NCBI RefSeq assembly: GCF_002101295.1
Contig: NZ_CP020778.1
Coordinates: 310,001 to 374,000, forward strand
Source: Candidatus Pelagibacter sp. RS40
Lineage (GTDB): Bacteria > Pseudomonadota > Alphaproteobacteria > Pelagibacterales > Pelagibacteraceae
DNA: 64,000 nt
Direction of reading: 5' to 3'
Below, in pieces: positions 40,923-49,899 of this stretch. Under the pieces are notes generated by a model, which was not told where the DNA came from, ran no database searches, and saw only the letters and a program-made list of their open reading frames with translations. The first letter of the stretch is position 1. Every line of letters begins with the position of its first letter. Position numbers and translations under genes: made by a program.

Positions 40923-41963
40923 ATGAATTTCTATGTAAGGAAACTTGGCCATCAAGAATTAAGCTATACTGAAGGAAAAGGCGGTAAGCAAAGAGGGAGA
41001 TACATACTCTTCTCAAAAAAATTTAGAGATTTTTTTCCTCCATTTGATCTAGATGTAGATGATAGATCCAGATTAATTGGAGTAATTGACGATACATCTA
41101 GAAAAGTAACTTATTGTTATTTTAATTGGCACAAGGGTAAAAAATTCAATCAAAGTAAACACTTAGGATCAGATTTAAGATTTTATTTAAATAAAGATTC
41201 CTTTCCCTCTCATGATCATTTCAGGCCAGGTGATTATGCTGTTTTTTTTAGATATCAAATTAAATCAAATGAGGAGATAGATAATTATTATAAAATTTTT
41301 CGATTTTCTCCATTAAATTCTGAGTATAATGAATTAGAAAAACTTACTTCAAAAGAGCATAGGGTAATTAAAAATCGCAGAACATATCATGGAACTTTCG
41401 AGGAACTTAACTTTATAAATACATCCGATATAGAACTTGAAAATTTTGTTTTTTCAAAAAAGGCCAAAATCAAATACAAAAATCCTGAGACGATCTGTAA
41501 TACACAAAATGAATTTAAGGAATATGTTAGAATAGCTTACAATTTTAAGTGTTGTGTCTTAGGAGATAAAATAGATCTCACCGTAGATAATGAGAATAAT
41601 GAAAAATCTTACATGAATGTGCAGGCTGCACATTTGTGGCCAGACTCATGGTTCGGACCTCTTAGACCAAGTAACGGAATATTGCTAAGTTTAGATCTTC
41701 ATTGGGCGTTTGATATAGGTCAGTTTACTATTGATAATGATTACAAAATATTAGTCCATGAAACTCTAAAAGATAAGCCTATAGGTAAATACCACGGAAA
41801 AAAAATATTTATACCTGAAGATGAGATATATCAGCCAGATCAAAGATATTTAGAAGTCCATAGAAAATTCGTTTTTGGAAGATTAAAACCATTAGGCGTA
41901 GATAAGCCAATTGGACTATCTCAATATTTAAGAGATAATTTTAAAATCACTTTAGATAAATAA
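40923..41963 (+). CDS. HNH endonuclease, probable restriction enzyme
   Basis: The 346-residue protein has an unrecognised N-terminal part and a C-terminal HNH_2-type nuclease domain: YNFKCCVLG near residue 207, VQAAHLWP with the first catalytic His near residue 236, then LRPSNGILLSLDLHWAFDIGQF near residues 248-269 supplying Asn and the last His. This NGLLL-x-LHWAFD pattern is common in restriction endonucleases. Its neighbour is a pair of C5-cytosine methyltransferases on the opposite strand, which supports a restriction-modification role. Its last 43 bp overlap the 3' end of the first methyltransferase gene in antisense. The target site is unknown. Confidence 0.82.
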   Translation: MNFYVRKLGHQELSYTEGKGGKQRGRYILFSKKFRDFFPPFDLDVDDRSRLIGVIDDTSRKVTYCYFNWHKGKKFNQSKHLGSDLRFYLNKDSFPSHDHFRPGDYAVFFRYQIKSNEEIDNYYKIFRFSPLNSEYNELEKLTSKEHRVIKNRRTYHGTFEELNFINTSDIELENFVFSKKAKIKYKNPETICNTQNEFKEYVRIAYNFKCCVLGDKIDLTVDNENNEKSYMNVQAAHLWPDSWFGPLRPSNGILLSLDLHWAFDIGQFTIDNDYKILVHETLKDKPIGKYHGKKIFIPEDEIYQPDQRYLEVHRKFVFGRLKPLGVDKPIGLSQYLRDNFKITLDK

Positions 41964-43075
41964 TCAGAAAATTTAGGCGGAACTGCATTACCAATCATTT
42001 TATATTGTTCAGTCATTGGTCCAACAAATTTAAAATTGTCGGGAAAAGATTGAAGCCTTGCTGCTTCTCTTACCGTAATTGATCGTGCTTGTTTAGAATC
42101 GTAATGAATATGTCTCAAGCCATCTTTATATAAATGTGAAGGTATAAGATTACTAGGCTCGTCTTTTCTAAGCACATAATATTTATGAATATTAGATTTT
42201 TTTCCAACAATTTTTGTATAAAGTTTTTGTAATTCTTTTACTGTTTTATACTTGAATTTCTTTTTCTCTATATCTTCAGCTAAAAGTTTAAAAATCTTTA
42301 TATCTCTCTCATTATGAAATCTTGGGTAATGATCTGGTTTATTTGAATTTGATTTGTGGGATAATTTTCTTCCTTTAATCTTTATAATTTTGTTTAAAGG
42401 ATAAAATTTATCCAAATCTCCAATAGCTTGTTTTACAGTAATTATTTTTTTTAGTTCTTGGGATCTTAATGTTTCGTAAAATTTCTTTGATATTGATTTG
42501 AAGTTTTTTAATTTTTTACTTACTCCAAATATAATCACTCTTTTCCTTTTCTGAGGTACGCCGTATTTAGATAAATCAAATACACATTCAGATAAATTTT
42601 CAGGGATATAATATTTGATTTTATCAGTTTCTTTTTTAATTCTAACTGTAACTTTGATATTTCCTGGTTTTGCACTCAGCATTCCTGGAACATTCTCCAT
42701 TACAAAGAACTTCGGTTGGCTGTAATTAATAATCTTGAGAAATGACTCAAAAAGGTAATTTCTATAATCTTTTTTCATACCATGCTTATCTCTAATTCTG
42801 CCTGCAACTGAATAAGCCTGACATGGAGGCCCTCCAATCACAATATCTGACTTAATGTTTTTGAAATCATTAATTGTTTTATTGCTTGAAATATCCTTTA
42901 GTTGCGCAATTTTTTCAGGATTTTTAAACTTAAGTTTTTTAAGTCTATGAATTGTAGTGTCGTAGCAAAATTTATCATTATCAATAATTTTTATTGGAGA
43001 GAATTTTTTATTGTTTAAAAAGGCCTCCGTTAAACCACCACAACCTGAAAATAAATCTATAAATTTAATACTCAT
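41921..43075 (-). CDS. C5-cytosine DNA methyltransferase (second of a pair)
   Basis: It transfers a methyl group from SAM to C5 of cytosine. The 384 residues show the ordered m5C motifs: I FIDLFSGCGGL, IV GGPPCQAYS with the catalytic Cys near residue 84, VI MENVPG, VIII YGVPQKRKRVIIFG, a target-recognition region at about 190-330, then IX-X with REAARLQSFPDNF and IGNAVPP. Motifs are intact, so it should be active. It follows the other methyltransferase with a 1-base overlap and is antisense to the HNH gene at its 3' end. Confidence 0.93.
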   Translation of the reverse strand: MSIKFIDLFSGCGGLTEAFLNNKKFSPIKIIDNDKFCYDTTIHRLKKLKFKNPEKIAQLKDISSNKTINDFKNIKSDIVIGGPPCQAYSVAGRIRDKHGMKKDYRNYLFESFLKIINYSQPKFFVMENVPGMLSAKPGNIKVTVRIKKETDKIKYYIPENLSECVFDLSKYGVPQKRKRVIIFGVSKKLKNFKSISKKFYETLRSQELKKIITVKQAIGDLDKFYPLNKIIKIKGRKLSHKSNSNKPDHYPRFHNERDIKIFKLLAEDIEKKKFKYKTVKELQKLYTKIVGKKSNIHKYYVLRKDEPSNLIPSHLYKDGLRHIHYDSKQARSITVREAARLQSFPDNFKFVGPMTEQYKMIGNAVPPKFSDYLSKVILKLSLKY

Positions 43076-44103
43076 TAAAGAAATTTCTTAAGTTCTTTCG
43101 CAATTTTAAATGCTAATAAAGGTGGCACAGCATTTCCTACCTGAACATTTTGAGAAGTTTTTGTTCCTAAAAATTCAAAACTATCTTTAAAAGATTGAAG
43201 TCTAGCATTTTCTCTTATTGTTGGCACTCTATTCCATTTGTAATGAAAATGATTTCTGTGACCTGTATCTATTGTTCTTGAGGGTTTTTTACTGTGATAT
43301 CTGGTCCAAGCCTCATTAAACTTTCTACTATCACCTACTCCTTTTGGTAGATCTTTATAATTACCACCTTCTGGGACTAAAGCTATTGTGTCTTTTACAA
43401 ATTGCTTATGCAATGTAGCTTCATGGTTATAAATTTTATTACTATCCATTACATACCTTTGATAGTTTGTTATTGGTTTTTCGTTATAATCATTACTTTT
43501 TAATTCTCCATTCTCAAGACTTGGTAGATTACCTATAGCCTCACCACATGTGATATAATCATCTTTATCAAATTCTGGTTTAGGAAATTCAAATTTTTTA
43601 TTAATTTCTTTTTTTATACCTACAATAAACACTCTATGTCTAATTTGTGGAACTCCATAATCAGCTGAATTTAATAAACTTTCGGTAACTATATATCCTG
43701 CACTTTCAAATTTTTTAATTATCTCCTTAAAAACATTTCCTTCCCACATGGTTTTTAAACCCCTTACATTCTCAACTACAAAAGCTTTTGGATTTGTTAA
43801 TTTTAAAGTTTCAAAAACTGATAAATATAATTTATTTCTTGGATCATCAATATTTCTAGGTCCAGTAAGAGAAAATCCTTGGCAAGGAGGACCAGCAACA
43901 ACTATATCTGACTTAGGAATATCTTTAAGAATATTGCTATCACCTAAGTCTAAATTTCTTGTTTGAGAATCTTTAAAGTTATGTGAAAAAGTTTTTAAAA
44001 ATGCTTCTTGATTGTCTACAGCGACTTGGATCTTAAATCCTGCTTCTTTAAAGCCTTGTGAAAGACCACCACAACCTGAAAAAAAATCATTAACTGAAAG
44101 CAT
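43075..44103 (-). CDS. C5-cytosine DNA methyltransferase (first of a pair)
   Basis: The 342 residues carry intact m5C motifs: FFSGCGGLSQGF, AGPPCQGFS (catalytic Cys near residue 74), VENVRG, YGVPQIRHRVFIVG, and late ENARLQSF with VGNAVPP. Its target-recognition region differs from its neighbour, so the two may modify different strands of an asymmetric site or different sites. It is the first island gene read from the right end, 164 bp inside the right attachment repeat. It may be driven by the promoter of the interrupted tRNA. Confidence 0.93.
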   Translation of the reverse strand: MLSVNDFFSGCGGLSQGFKEAGFKIQVAVDNQEAFLKTFSHNFKDSQTRNLDLGDSNILKDIPKSDIVVAGPPCQGFSLTGPRNIDDPRNKLYLSVFETLKLTNPKAFVVENVRGLKTMWEGNVFKEIIKKFESAGYIVTESLLNSADYGVPQIRHRVFIVGIKKEINKKFEFPKPEFDKDDYITCGEAIGNLPSLENGELKSNDYNEKPITNYQRYVMDSNKIYNHEATLHKQFVKDTIALVPEGGNYKDLPKGVGDSRKFNEAWTRYHSKKPSRTIDTGHRNHFHYKWNRVPTIRENARLQSFKDSFEFLGTKTSQNVQVGNAVPPLLAFKIAKELKKFL

Positions 44104-44173
44104 AAAGTCTTATACATCTCACAAAAAAATTTCCAAAATATAAAGCATTTAATTTGTGTGGATAATTGTTTTC

Positions 44174-44192
44174 GTTGGTAAATAGTTGGTAA
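44174..44192. repeat. Pair of GTTGGTAA motifs inside the right island end
   Basis: GTTGGTAA occurs at 44174-44181 and 44185-44192, 76 bp from the right attachment repeat. It matches the pair at 33136-33155 in sequence and orientation. Confidence 0.55.
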
Positions 44193-44267
44193 ATTTTAAT
44201 TGAAAAAAATTTTCTCTAATGGAGGTTGATTTTCAATACTTATTTGAGATATTTTTTTGAGACTTAA

Positions 44268-44307
44268 ATTATGAGTGTACTGCTCTAACCAACTGAGCTA
44301 CAGGCCC
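44268..44307 (-). pseudogene. Truncated tRNA (5' half only) left by integration
   Basis: On the minus strand this reads from the 5' end of the CAT tRNA through the anticodon and then stops matching. The next bases have no T-arm or acceptor 3' strand. It cannot form a tRNA. It keeps the original upstream flank, next to tRNA-Val and rpoD. Confidence 0.85.
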
Positions 44308-44309
44308 TT
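44268..44309. repeat. Right attachment-site direct repeat (42 bp)
   Basis: Perfect copy of 32992-33033. It marks the right boundary of the island. Confidence 0.88.
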
Positions 44310-44324
44310 TAATTGAAAAGACTA

Positions 44325-44330
44325 ATTATA
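44325..44330 (-). promoter_or_regulatory. -10 element of the former tRNA promoter
   Basis: TATAAT on the minus strand ends 17 bases before the truncated tRNA 5' end. TTGATA (44346-44351) lies 15 bp upstream, an imperfect spacing. It now points into the island towards the methyltransferase genes. Confidence 0.45.
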
Positions 44331-44368
44331 CTATTTTTATAAAGTTATCAATTCAAGATAGCGAAAAA

Positions 44369-44443
44369 TGGTGGGCCGTGTTGGTTACGCTCCAACTACC
44401 CCTGCAATGTCAATGCAGTACTCTACTATTGAGCTAACGGCCC
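44369..44443 (-). tRNA. Atypical tRNA-Val (anticodon GAC)
   Basis: A 75-nt cloverleaf with perfect acceptor (GGGCCGT/ACGGCCC), anticodon (CTGCA/TGCAG) and T stems (GTTGG/CCAAC), anticodon GAC, and encoded CCA. The D-loop (AATAGTA) lacks the usual GG, and the T-loop is AGCGTAA instead of a TTCRA-type loop, so both partners of the normal elbow contact are changed. Its 5' end is 2 bases after the rpoD stop, so it is probably cut from the rpoD transcript. Confidence 0.88.
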
Positions 44444-44445
44444 AA

Positions 44446-46281
44446 TTAGCTTTCTAAAAAACTTTTTAATTGTTTAGATCTACTCGGGTGTTTCAACTTT
44501 CTTAGTGCTTTTGCCTCAATCTGTCTAATTCTTTCTCTTGTGACTGAAAACTGCAATCCAACCTCTTCCAAAGTATGATCAGTATTCATTCCAACACCAA
44601 ATCTCATTCTTAAAACTCTCTCTTCTCTCGGTGTCAAGGTTGATAAAATTTTAGTAGTTGCTTCGCTTAGGTTAGATTTAATTGCTTGTTCTAATGGGGC
44701 CAGTGCTTTTGTGTCTTCAATAAAGTCTCCTAAACTACTATCCTCTTCGTCCCCAACTGGTTTTTCTAATGATACTGGTTCTTTTGAAATTTTTAGAACT
44801 TTTCTAACTTTTTCTAAGGGCATTCTTAACTTTTTGGCTAATTCTTCAGGAGTTGCCTCTCTTCCAAATTCGCTTAAAATTAATCTCTGAGTTCTTACTA
44901 TTTTATTTATTGTTTCAATCATATGAACTGGGATTCTTATTGTTCTTGCTTGGTCTGCAATTGATCTTGTAATTGCTTGTCTTATCCACCAAGTTGCATA
45001 GGTTGAAAACTTATAACCTCTTCTATATTCAAATTTATCTACTGCTTTCATCAAGCCTATATTTCCCTCTTGAATAAGGTCTAAAAACTGCAAACCTCTA
45101 TTGGTATATTTCTTAGCAATTGAAATAACTAATCTTAAGTTAGCTTCAACCATCTCTTTTTTGGCAATTCTTGACTCTTTTTCACCCTTTTGTACTCTAC
45201 TGACTAATTTTTTAAAATCTGTAACAGAAATTCCAAGCTTGTGGCTTATTTCAATAAGTCTTTCTCTAATATTTTTAAATTCATCTTTATTTTTTTGGAA
45301 GAATTTTTTCCATACTTCGTTTGTATCTAAGAAGCTTTTAAGATTTGGGTTTATCTCGTTCCCAATGTAAAATTTTATAAATTCATCCCTGCTAATTTTA
45401 GCATCAATTGCAAGTCTCAAAAGATTCCCTTCAAGGGAAATGATTTTTTTATTTTCTGAATAATGTTTCTGAACTAATTCTTCTAAAACTGACGGTGATA
45501 ATTGAAGTGATTTTATATTCTCTAAAATATCATCAACAATTTTTTTATAATTTTTTTCTTTCGAAGTTGAAAAAGCTTGTGAGTTTAAAACACACTCAAG
45601 TTTTTCTTTTTGATATTTTATAAGCTTATTATATTCTTTGGTTAAATTATGGACAGTTTGCAATACTTTTGGTTTAATTTCAGTTTCCATAGCAGCCAAA
45701 GTAGGGTTGAATTCATCATCATCATTTGAACTTGTATTCTGTTCCTCTCCTTCTTCATTGTCTGTATCAGACTTTTTTTGTTTTGCACTCTGACCTGTGT
45801 CTTCATCCTCCATATAATTAGTATCTATATCTATAATTTCTCTAACTAAGATTTCATCATTCTGTAATTTTGTGTTCCACTCAAAAAATTGTTGAGCTGT
45901 AATTGGACTTTGTGATAACGCATTAAGCATTACATCTTTTCCAGCTTCAATTCTCTTCGCTATTGCTATCTCACCCTCTCTAGATAAGAGTTCTACACCT
46001 CCCATCTCTCTAAGATACATTCTTATAGGATCATCACTTTTCTCAATTGTTTTTCCCTCTTCTTTAGAGGAAGAGTCTTTCTTTTTGAGAACTTTATAAT
46101 CTGATTTTTTTTCAACTAAAACGATGCTTTCATTTAAAATATGAATAAAAGCCTGTTCTAAATTTTCATTGGAAAGATTTCTTTTTCCTAAAGATTTATT
46201 TAATTCTTCGTGAGTAATGAAGCCTCTATGGATCCCTCGACCCATTAGTCTAGCAAATGATTTAGTAATTATCCGTTCCAC
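44446..46281 (-). CDS. rpoD: Primary RNA polymerase sigma factor RpoD (sigma-70)
   Basis: The housekeeping sigma factor. The 611 residues include a short region 1.1, region 1.2 ([29 protein letters not shown]), an acidic spacer, and region 2 with [62 protein letters not shown]. Regions 3 and 4 end with [25 protein letters not shown]. It follows dnaG with a 65-bp gap in the usual alphaproteobacterial dnaG-rpoD order. A tRNA-Val begins 2 bases after its stop. Confidence 0.97.
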   Translation of the reverse strand: MERIITKSFARLMGRGIHRGFITHEELNKSLGKRNLSNENLEQAFIHILNESIVLVEKKSDYKVLKKKDSSSKEEGKTIEKSDDPIRMYLREMGGVELLSREGEIAIAKRIEAGKDVMLNALSQSPITAQQFFEWNTKLQNDEILVREIIDIDTNYMEDEDTGQSAKQKKSDTDNEEGEEQNTSSNDDDEFNPTLAAMETEIKPKVLQTVHNLTKEYNKLIKYQKEKLECVLNSQAFSTSKEKNYKKIVDDILENIKSLQLSPSVLEELVQKHYSENKKIISLEGNLLRLAIDAKISRDEFIKFYIGNEINPNLKSFLDTNEVWKKFFQKNKDEFKNIRERLIEISHKLGISVTDFKKLVSRVQKGEKESRIAKKEMVEANLRLVISIAKKYTNRGLQFLDLIQEGNIGLMKAVDKFEYRRGYKFSTYATWWIRQAITRSIADQARTIRIPVHMIETINKIVRTQRLILSEFGREATPEELAKKLRMPLEKVRKVLKISKEPVSLEKPVGDEEDSSLGDFIEDTKALAPLEQAIKSNLSEATTKILSTLTPREERVLRMRFGVGMNTDHTLEEVGLQFSVTRERIRQIEAKALRKLKHPSRSKQLKSFLES

Positions 46282-46346
46282 AATTTATAGTTAGGAAGAC
46301 CTATATAATGCAGATTTAGAAAAAATCTATGCGATTTTTTCAGTAT

Positions 46347-48122
46347 TTAGTTAGTTTTTTGCTGTTTTTTCAACTCTTTTAGCTCGTTGAAAGTTGTTTC
46401 ACTTAGATCCTTTGAAAATTTCGATTCTAGGTCTGCGATCCTTAACTCTAATTCATAATTTTTCAGGTCTCGAATTATTTCATTGAAAATTTCGATTATT
46501 TTTTGATCGTCATCAAAATTTTTATCAAGAATATGCTTAACAGATGCATACTTATAAATTCTATTTATTAACGTTTCATCAATTTTTAAGTTTGAGATGT
46601 CAGAAGATTCAAAGTTATTTGTTTGATTGATTAATTCTTTAAAAATTAAATTATTCTCATTTGTAAATATTTTTACATCATTAATTAAATAAGAATTTTT
46701 TTTAATCAAGTTTGGTTTTTTTAAAATTATATAAAGTAAAGAAAACTCTTTCAACTCGACCGGCTTTAAAGTTTTAGTCTCATTATAATAATTTTGTGTT
46801 GACTGAAGAGATTTTGCTTTTTTTACAAAACTTTTTTTGTAAGTATTGTTAATATTGGGTGTAAGCTGACTTACTTTGTCTAAAAAAAATTCTAAAACAT
46901 ATTTTCTTATGAATTCATCTTTTATATTTGATGAAATTAATCTCAGTTTTTTTTCAAAAATAGCATAAGATGAAGGGTTTCCATCTACCTGTTTAAAATA
47001 ATGTTCAAAAATAAAATCATGTATCAATAAAGTGTTATTTTTGGAGTAATTTATAAAATGTTCTTTACCATATTTATTGGCATAACTGTCTGGATCTTCA
47101 TTTTCAGGTAGAAATAGAAATGATATTTTTTTTTCAGGTTTAAGTTCAACTATAGAACTTTCTGCTGCTCTTAAGGCTGCTTTATATCCGCTCTCATCTC
47201 CATCGAAACAAATAATAATATGATCAAAAAATTGATTGAGAATTAAAATTTGTTTTGTCGTTAAAGCTGTCCCGAGATTTGCTACTGAATTTTCAATTCC
47301 TGCTTTGCTTAAGCCAATAACATCCATATATCCCTCAACTAAATAAATAAAATCTTCTTTATTAGAAAGTTTTCTAGCTCTATCTAAATTATATAAATTT
47401 GAGCCTTTTTTGAAAAAAGGTGTTTCTGGTGAATTGATATATTTTGCAAGATAAGATGAGGATTTGATAGTTCTGCCACCTAATCCAATTGGATCTCCCG
47501 ATATATTATTTATTGGAAAAATAACCCGATCATTAAATCTCTCTTTAAATTTATTTTTTTTATCGTCAAAATAAAATAATCCAGTTTCTTTTAAAATTTT
47601 TTTGTCAAAATTTTTTGAATATTCCTCAAAAGTGTTTTGATTATTTGTGACAAAACCAATTTTAAATTTTTTAACTTCCTCAGCTGTTAAATTTCTGCTT
47701 TTCATATAATTCTTTGCTGATTCGGCGCTTGGATTTTTAAAAAGTTCATCGTGATATTTTTCAACATATCTTGCAAAAATACTTTTATATTCTTTCCAAT
47801 TTTTTTCTCTCTCTTCATCTTGTTTAGAAAAGGTATATGGTTGCATGCCTGCAAAGTTAGCAAGGGTTTTCACGGCTTCACCAAATTTAAGATTTTGAGT
47901 TTTCATTATAAAATCAAATATATTGCCATGCTCACTTGTGCTGAAGCAATGATAAAATCCTTTCTCATCATTAACTGTGAAAGATGGAGTTTTTTCATTT
48001 TTGAATGGTGAAAGCCCTACATATTCTTTTCCTCTTTTTTTTAAATTAACTGATTTTGAGACTACAGTTGAAACTTTAAGCCTTGTCTTTATTTCATCTA
48101 AGTATTCTTTTGGATATTTCAT
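46347..48122 (-). CDS. dnaG: DNA primase DnaG with degenerate zinc motif
   Basis: DnaG lays RNA primers for replication. The 591 residues have the primase N-terminus (YLDEIKTRLKVSTVVSKSV), the catalytic TOPRIM segment (LVEGYMDVIGLSKAGI and IIICFDGDESGYKAA) and a C-terminal helicase-binding region. The zinc-binding motif, normally Cys-His-Cys-Cys, reads LSPFKNEKTPSF then YHCFSTS, so only one ligand remains. I recall similar substitutions in other alphaproteobacterial primases, so this is probably lineage-wide. It overlaps the YqeY-like gene by 4 bp. Confidence 0.95.
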   Translation of the reverse strand: MKYPKEYLDEIKTRLKVSTVVSKSVNLKKRGKEYVGLSPFKNEKTPSFTVNDEKGFYHCFSTSEHGNIFDFIMKTQNLKFGEAVKTLANFAGMQPYTFSKQDEEREKNWKEYKSIFARYVEKYHDELFKNPSAESAKNYMKSRNLTAEEVKKFKIGFVTNNQNTFEEYSKNFDKKILKETGLFYFDDKKNKFKERFNDRVIFPINNISGDPIGLGGRTIKSSSYLAKYINSPETPFFKKGSNLYNLDRARKLSNKEDFIYLVEGYMDVIGLSKAGIENSVANLGTALTTKQILILNQFFDHIIICFDGDESGYKAALRAAESSIVELKPEKKISFLFLPENEDPDSYANKYGKEHFINYSKNNTLLIHDFIFEHYFKQVDGNPSSYAIFEKKLRLISSNIKDEFIRKYVLEFFLDKVSQLTPNINNTYKKSFVKKAKSLQSTQNYYNETKTLKPVELKEFSLLYIILKKPNLIKKNSYLINDVKIFTNENNLIFKELINQTNNFESSDISNLKIDETLINRIYKYASVKHILDKNFDDDQKIIEIFNEIIRDLKNYELELRIADLESKFSKDLSETTFNELKELKKQQKTN

Positions 48123-48583
48123 TTATTGGTAAGAAGATCTTTAATTAAAGCCCCAGCTTTTGAAAAATCTATGGTATCAGAATAATTTTGTTTTAATTTC
48201 CCCATAACTTTACCCATTTCTTTAATTGAGTTAGCCCCTGTTTTTTCAATAATTTTTTTGCAAATACTTATTGTCTCCTCCTCAGACATTTGTTTGGGTA
48301 AATATTCGGATAAAACATTCACTTCATTCTCTTCAATTTCTAAGAGATCATTTCTATTATTTTTTTTATAAACCTCTATAGATTCGGATCTTTGCTTAAT
48401 CATTTTTTTTAAAAGTTTTTTAATATCTTCGTCGTCTGTATCTTTTTTATTTGGTCCTGACCTATTATTTATATCCAGGTCTTTTATACCGGATAAAATT
48501 AACCTATAAGTTGATATTTTATTTTTATCTTTAGATTTTAAAGCATTTTTATAATCTGATTCAATTTTTTCTCTTAAGCTCAT
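48119..48583 (-). CDS. GatB/YqeY domain protein
   Basis: The 154-residue helical protein matches the YqeY family, related to the tail domain of GatB, the tRNA amidotransferase subunit. Typical stretches are LREKIESDYKNALKSKDK at the start, KKMIKQRSESIEVYKKNNR, and EYLPKQMSEEE near residue 92 with a C-terminal GKVMGKLKQNY. Its role is not well defined. It lies between carA and dnaG, as in many alphaproteobacteria, and overlaps dnaG by 4 bp. Confidence 0.9.
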   Translation of the reverse strand: MSLREKIESDYKNALKSKDKNKISTYRLILSGIKDLDINNRSGPNKKDTDDEDIKKLLKKMIKQRSESIEVYKKNNRNDLLEIEENEVNVLSEYLPKQMSEEETISICKKIIEKTGANSIKEMGKVMGKLKQNYSDTIDFSKAGALIKDLLTNK

Positions 48584-48705
48584 ATAAGTAATTTACTCGA
48601 TAGATGAATTTCTTCAAAAGATAAATTGTTTTTTTACGTAAATATATTAGAGAGGTTGAGGAAAAAGAGGTTTTATAATATTAACCTTTAACTTAAGAGT
48701 TGTAA

Positions 48706-49899
48706 TTGTATCTAAAACGTAAAAAAAATTTATCAATTAAATCTCAATTTACTCCAGCTATTTTAGTTCTTGAAAATAAGACAATTTTTAGAGGAATAGG
48801 ATTGGGTTATCAAGGTGAGGTAACTGGAGAAGTTTGTTTTAATACATCGTTAACTGGTTACCAGGAAATTATTTCCGATCCATCTTATGCGGGTCAAATT
48901 ATAAACTTTACTTTTCCACATATCGGCAATGTTGGGACTAATAATGAGGATCTAGAGTCTGAAAAAATTTGGACTAGAGGAGTTATTTTTAACTCAGAGA
49001 TAAGTAATCCATCAAATTATAGATCTCTGCTCGATTTAAATAATTGGCTAAAAAAAAATAAAATTGTTGGAATTACTGGTTTAGATACTAGAAGTTTGAC
49101 TAATTATATTAGAGATAAAGGCGCTCCCAAAGGAACAATTTCAAATAATAAAACAGGTAAATTTAATATAAATAAATTAATTAGAACCTCTATAAAATGG
49201 CCTGGTTTGAATGGAATGGATCTTGCCGAAGTTGTTACAACTCAAAAATCGTATATTTGGAAAGGTTTAAAAACATGGAATAAAAAATATGGATACTTAA
49301 AAAATAAAAAAAAACTTTTTAAAATAATTGCAATTGATTATGGAATAAAAAAAAATATTTTAAGATATTTTTCTAATTATAATTGTGAAGTAAAAGTAGT
49401 TAATTGTAAAACAGCAGCAAACAAAATATTAAGATTAAAGCCTCATGGAATTTTTCTTTCAAACGGTCCTGGGGATCCTGCGGCAACAGGAAAATATGCA
49501 ATTCCTATTATTAAAAAATTAATTAAATCAAACATCCCAATATTTGGTATTTGTTTAGGTCATCAAATATTAGCTTTATCTTTGAATGGTAAGACAAAAA
49601 AAATGAAACTGGGTCATAGAGGAGCAAATCATCCCGTTAAAAATCAATTTTCACAAAAAGTGGAAATAACAAGTCAAAACCATGGCTTTGAAGTTGTTAG
49701 AGAAAGTTTAAATAAAAATATAATTGTTACTCACACATCCTTATTTGACAATAGTATAGAGGGTATAAAATTAAAAAATAAACCAGTTTTTTCTGTTCAA
49801 TATCATCCAGAATCTAATCCTGGACCACAAGATAGTCATTACCTTTTTAGTGATTTTATTAAAGAAGTAAAAAAATATGCCAAAAAGAAAAGACATTAA
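48706..49899 (+). CDS. carA: Carbamoyl-phosphate synthase small subunit
   Basis: The glutaminase subunit that feeds ammonia to CarB for arginine and pyrimidine synthesis. The start is a TTG at 48706, giving 397 residues; no better start precedes the conserved [10 protein letters not shown]. The N-terminal part has [15 protein letters not shown], and the class I amidotransferase domain has NGPGDPAA, the nucleophile Cys in [12 protein letters not shown], and YHPESNPGP. The 3' end overlaps carB by 23 bp. A TATAAT at 48674-48679 is a plausible -10 element. Confidence 0.95.
   Translation: MYLKRKKNLSIKSQFTPAILVLENKTIFRGIGLGYQGEVTGEVCFNTSLTGYQEIISDPSYAGQIINFTFPHIGNVGTNNEDLESEKIWTRGVIFNSEISNPSNYRSLLDLNNWLKKNKIVGITGLDTRSLTNYIRDKGAPKGTISNNKTGKFNINKLIRTSIKWPGLNGMDLAEVVTTQKSYIWKGLKTWNKKYGYLKNKKKLFKIIAIDYGIKKNILRYFSNYNCEVKVVNCKTAANKILRLKPHGIFLSNGPGDPAATGKYAIPIIKKLIKSNIPIFGICLGHQILALSLNGKTKKMKLGHRGANHPVKNQFSQKVEITSQNHGFEVVRESLNKNIIVTHTSLFDNSIEGIKLKNKPVFSVQYHPESNPGPQDSHYLFSDFIKEVKKYAKKKRH

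Noticed and set aside
33163-44103. CRISPR array or cas genes in the island, suggested by the Cas4-like Cys cluster
   Set aside because: No regularly spaced repeats are visible and the nuclease is fused to a helicase as in TM0106-like proteins, not Cas4.
48584-48705. Possible riboswitch or leader upstream of carA
   Set aside because: The region is short and I see no known pyrimidine or arginine leader motif, only a -10-like TATAAT.
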